The notes beneath the pieces were generated by a model. The model was not told the DNA's origin and searched no databases. It saw nothing but the letters and a program-made list of their open reading frames with translations. A stretch of DNA of 64,000 bases from Paenibacillus curdlanolyticus YK9 (GTDB lineage Bacteria; Bacillota; Bacilli; Paenibacillales; Paenibacillaceae): positions 62,001 through 126,000 of the forward strand of contig NZ_AEDD01000007.1 of NCBI RefSeq assembly GCF_000179615.1. The letters run 5' to 3'. Shown one piece after another: positions 61,455 to 64,000 of the stretch; position 1 is the stretch's first letter; each line of letters starts with the position of its first letter. A program made the translations under genes and the position numbers.

Positions 61455-62732
61455 ATGGATGCAAAAACAACGTCTGCTTGGCCAAATACGCCGTTTGCCT
61501 CGCCCGCCCCAACTCCTCGCTGCCCTAAGCTTCTCATCGTGTACGCCTCATACGGGGAGGGCCATCTGCAAGCCGCTCGCGCCATCGCTGAAGCGCTGGA
61601 ACTGCAGGGCATCGCGAGCGGCTGCATCAAGCTCGTCGATTTGCTCGCGGAATCGAACCCGCTCATTAATCAGGTTTCCCGCCGCGTCTATCACAGCAGT
61701 TACACGCGGATGCCCGCCTTATACGGCTGGGTCTATGACCGCACCCGCCCCATGAAGCACGATTCGCTGCTCGGCGGCTGGCTGCACGCCTTTGGCCGTG
61801 ATAAGCTTCGCCGCATCCTCGCGGCAGAACAGCCCGACGCTGTCGTCTATACGTTCCCGATGTTCGCAGCGTCTGCCAAACGTCGGGGCTCCCCCGCGCA
61901 TGTGCCGACTTCCGCCGTCATTACCGATTTTGACCTCCACCGCCGCTGGGTCCATCCTTGCGTAGACCGCTATTACGTTGCGACAGAAGATCTCAAGCTT
62001 GAGCTTATCTCGCTCGGCATTGCCGCGCAGCGCATCATCGTAAGCGGCATTCCCATCAAACGGGGCTTTACCGGGCTCACTGCGGACCACGACTATAAAC
62101 AAGCGGATCGAACCGCTCTTTATCGCCGCTACAATCTTCCATCAGAACGACCGATCGTCCTGCTCATGGCTGGCGCGCAAGGGGTAATGCCTGACATTGC
62201 CGCAGTCTGCGACGCTTTGCTTCAAGAGCCTAATCTGACAATCGCGCTCATCTGCGGGCGCAATGCGCAGCTCGCGGAAGCGATGCGCACCCGCTATACA
62301 GCAGGCACCTCCGACGTTCCAGATCCTGATCGCTCCCCTAATGACATCGTTACCCGCATTCATATATTCGATTATGTCGACACTATCCATGAGCTCATGC
62401 TGCTCGCGGACTGCCTCGTCACCAAGCCAGGCGGCCTCACGCTTTCGGAGGGCCTTGCTGCTGGGCTGCCTATTCTGCTCTACCGCCCCGTTCCCGGACA
62501 GGAGAAAAATAACGCGTTGTACTTGCAAAATAAAGGCGCAGCCACCATCGCGAGCAACCCTGACGAGCTCCGCCGCGCAGCAGCCGCGCTCCTTCATCAT
62601 CCGCAGACTTTGCTGCAAAGCCGAGCCGCTTCCCGAGCTTTAGGACGATCCAATGCAGCGAATATGATCGCTTTGGATATTTTGGTACATTGTCCTATAA
62701 TGGAAGAGGCATCCTCCATTTTGCAAATGTAA
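61455..62732 (+). CDS. ugtP: Processive diacylglycerol glucosyltransferase-like (MGDG synthase family) glycosyltransferase
   Basis: A 425-residue GT28/MGDG-synthase family enzyme. The N-terminal domain has IVYASYGEGHLQAARAIAEAL near residue 30 (the GxGH loop) and the C-terminal domain has TKPGGLTLSEGLAAGLPILLYRPVPGQEKNNALYLQNKGAA (about 322-362), the UDP-sugar site. It should glucosylate diacylglycerol on the inner membrane face, giving glycolipids and the anchor for lipoteichoic acid. UDP-glucose comes from GalU. An MFS gene follows after 15 nt in the same operon. The exact name ugtP is by family resemblance. Confidence 0.87.
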   Translation: MDAKTTSAWPNTPFASPAPTPRCPKLLIVYASYGEGHLQAARAIAEALELQGIASGCIKLVDLLAESNPLINQVSRRVYHSSYTRMPALYGWVYDRTRPMKHDSLLGGWLHAFGRDKLRRILAAEQPDAVVYTFPMFAASAKRRGSPAHVPTSAVITDFDLHRRWVHPCVDRYYVATEDLKLELISLGIAAQRIIVSGIPIKRGFTGLTADHDYKQADRTALYRRYNLPSERPIVLLMAGAQGVMPDIAAVCDALLQEPNLTIALICGRNAQLAEAMRTRYTAGTSDVPDPDRSPNDIVTRIHIFDYVDTIHELMLLADCLVTKPGGLTLSEGLAAGLPILLYRPVPGQEKNNALYLQNKGAATIASNPDELRRAAAALLHHPQTLLQSRAASRALGRSNAANMIALDILVHCPIMEEASSILQM

Positions 62733-62747
62733 GGAGCTAAAAATGCC

Positions 62748-63977
62748 GTGACCGGTACAGCCGCAGTCAATCGAAATCGATGGTTCGGCGCGGAGATGAT
62801 TCTGTTCTCCGCCATCTTGTTTCTCGTTGAGTTCATTCGAGGGGCAGGCGTAATCAGCTTCTTGCCCGTATACGGCGAAAAGACGCTTGGCCTTTCCCTC
62901 GACATTATTGGAGTTGCCGTTACCGCACATTACATAACGGATACGGTACTAAAACTCGTCATCGGCTATCTGCTTGACCGAATGTCCGCACGCTTCGTCG
63001 TGCAGGCCGGTCTGCTATTGACGACCCTCGGCATCGCATTGCTGCCGTATGCAACGACCGCGTGGCTGTTCATTACAGCCTCCGCATTGTTCGGCATCGG
63101 CATTTCGCCGATCTGGATCGTCTGCCTTACGCGAGTATCGGAGGACCGGCGGGCCACGCAGATGGGATACTTGTATACGATCTGGTTTGTCGGGCTTGGC
63201 GCCGGCCCAATCGCCGCCAACCTATTGCTGGATTACAGCCGCAAATGGACCTTTATGCTGCTGCTTGCGATGTCCGTCGCTGCCCTTGCCTTATCGCTGC
63301 TGATGCACGGAGGACGCGCGCATGGCGTATCCCAAATGCCGCTTGGCCAGCAGCTTGTTGTCCTGCGCGATAAGCTTCGCCAGATGAGGCTGCTGCTGCC
63401 GGGCATGATCCTCCAAACGACCGGCGCGAGCATGCTCGTCCCGATCCTGCCTAGCTTCGCTAGCGACAAGCTTGGCCTGACAGGCGCCCAATACTCGCTG
63501 CTCCTTGTCGTAGGGGGCGCTTGCACCGTTGGCGGCCTTATGCCGCTCGGGCGGCTATCGGACCGAATCGGCGGGAAAAAGTGGTTTCTCGTCATCGGCT
63601 TCGCCTGCTTTGCCTTGACGCTGTATTCGCTAGCATGGGCGCCGTCGTTCAGCAAATGCCTTCTTCTTGCCGGTGCGCTCGGCCTATCCTACGCCGCGGT
63701 GCTGCCAGCATGGAACGCGCTGCTCGCCTCTTACGTCCCGCCTAAGCAACAGGGGCTAGGCTGGGGGCTATTTTCGACCGTGGAAGGCATTGGCGTTATG
63801 ATTGGCCCGATCGTCGGCGGCGTCATCGCCTCCCGGATCGGCGTTCCGTCCGTCGTCTGGTACAGCGCCGTCTTATTCGGCCTGATCGGACTGTTCTATC
63901 TCTGGTTCCCTTTTCGCAGCTTTGCGGAGCATGCGGAACCTCCCCGCTCCGGGGGCAACTCCCATACGAAAGGCTAA
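62748..63977 (+). CDS. MFS transporter
   Basis: A 409-residue protein with twelve membrane helices in two halves. Motif-A type loops are visible after helix 2 (GYLLDRMSARFVVQ) and helix 8 (GRLSDRIGGKKWF), the latter being the classical G-x-L-x-D-R-x-G-x-K. The start is GTG at 62748, ten bases after AAGGAG; an ATG at 62743 meets a stop after two codons. Operon with the glycosyltransferase suggests a role in lipid-linked sugar or envelope matters, in the style of LtaA, the glycolipid flippase of staphylococci, but this is inference. Confidence 0.9.
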   Translation: MTGTAAVNRNRWFGAEMILFSAILFLVEFIRGAGVISFLPVYGEKTLGLSLDIIGVAVTAHYITDTVLKLVIGYLLDRMSARFVVQAGLLLTTLGIALLPYATTAWLFITASALFGIGISPIWIVCLTRVSEDRRATQMGYLYTIWFVGLGAGPIAANLLLDYSRKWTFMLLLAMSVAALALSLLMHGGRAHGVSQMPLGQQLVVLRDKLRQMRLLLPGMILQTTGASMLVPILPSFASDKLGLTGAQYSLLLVVGGACTVGGLMPLGRLSDRIGGKKWFLVIGFACFALTLYSLAWAPSFSKCLLLAGALGLSYAAVLPAWNALLASYVPPKQQGLGWGLFSTVEGIGVMIGPIVGGVIASRIGVPSVVWYSAVLFGLIGLFYLWFPFRSFAEHAEPPRSGGNSHTKG

Positions 63978-64000
63978 GGTGACCGTGCACGCATGAGCCA

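Overview
The window looks like a chromosomal segment of a spore-forming Gram-positive bacterium of the Paenibacillaceae, most likely Paenibacillus or a close relative. The basis is inference from several signs: fairly GC-rich coding DNA, strong AGGAGG-type ribosome binding sites with frequent TTG and GTG starts, Bacillus-type gene sets (FadN/FadA/FadE/FadF beta-oxidation, UgtP-like glycosyltransferase, T-box controlled ilvA, Fur boxes, CcpA-like sites), and lipoprotein and signal-peptide features typical of Firmicutes. No rRNA, tRNA, phage, transposase or CRISPR locus was found. It reads as ordinary core and shell chromosome with unusual intergenic DNA.

Layout. 0-8 kb: the end of a DUF402 gene, a GNAT acetyltransferase, sodA, a proline-rich surface or coat-like protein, ssuE, a PDZ-less HtrA-type protease paired with a zinc-ribbon membrane protein, and a copper pair (copZ plus a His/Met-rich lipoprotein). 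8-20 kb: galU, a two-component system, a YjbQ-family gene, trxB, small unknown genes, a D-2-hydroxyacid dehydrogenase, an ABC-F ATPase and an LppM-like lipoprotein. 20-27 kb: fumC, an orphan pseudopilin, a KDPG aldolase with a candidate operator, map, and the methionine importer metN-metI-metQ. 27-40.5 kb: a fatty-acid degradation block, with thioesterase, acyl-CoA ligase, fadE, fadA, fadN and fadF on the minus strand and etfB-etfA diverging on the plus strand. 41-49 kb: a three-gene ABC exporter, a transglutaminase-like secreted protein, small proteins, an aldo/keto reductase divergent from an AraC regulator, and a VanZ-like protein. 49-54 kb: a degenerate SRAP protein, an AraC regulator, and a four-gene operon behind two Fur boxes (small protein, propeller-like protein, flavodoxin, Cas4/AddB-like Fe-S protein). 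54-64 kb: a stand-alone GAF protein, a T-box leader and ilvA, a GAF-histidine kinase/response regulator pair, an azoreductase, an aldo/keto reductase, a UgtP-like glycosyltransferase and an MFS transporter.

The most unusual content is between genes. Three arrays (about 22.9, 40.6 and 59.6 kb) repeat a 51-bp unit. All carry the same 26-bp hairpin core, two 7-nt arms around a 12-nt loop, although the rest of the unit differs between loci. Three other intergenic regions (about 7.7, 19.7 and 48.8 kb) each hold four copies of a 19-bp inverted repeat with start-to-start spacing 51-73-52 (reversed in one), while the spacer sequence is not conserved. A seventh region (16.5 kb) has four copies of a 23-bp repeat at 50-60-50 in mirror orientation. 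Fixed geometry close to whole helical turns, with unrelated spacers, suggests a protein-DNA or nucleoid-organising element family; that function is inference.

Other points of note are an SRAP homologue lacking catalytic residues, a PD-(D/E)XK-like protein that keeps its four cluster cysteines but appears to have lost its nuclease residues and lies under Fur control, an Ala/Pro-rich insertion in FadN, and an apparent CTG start for metN.
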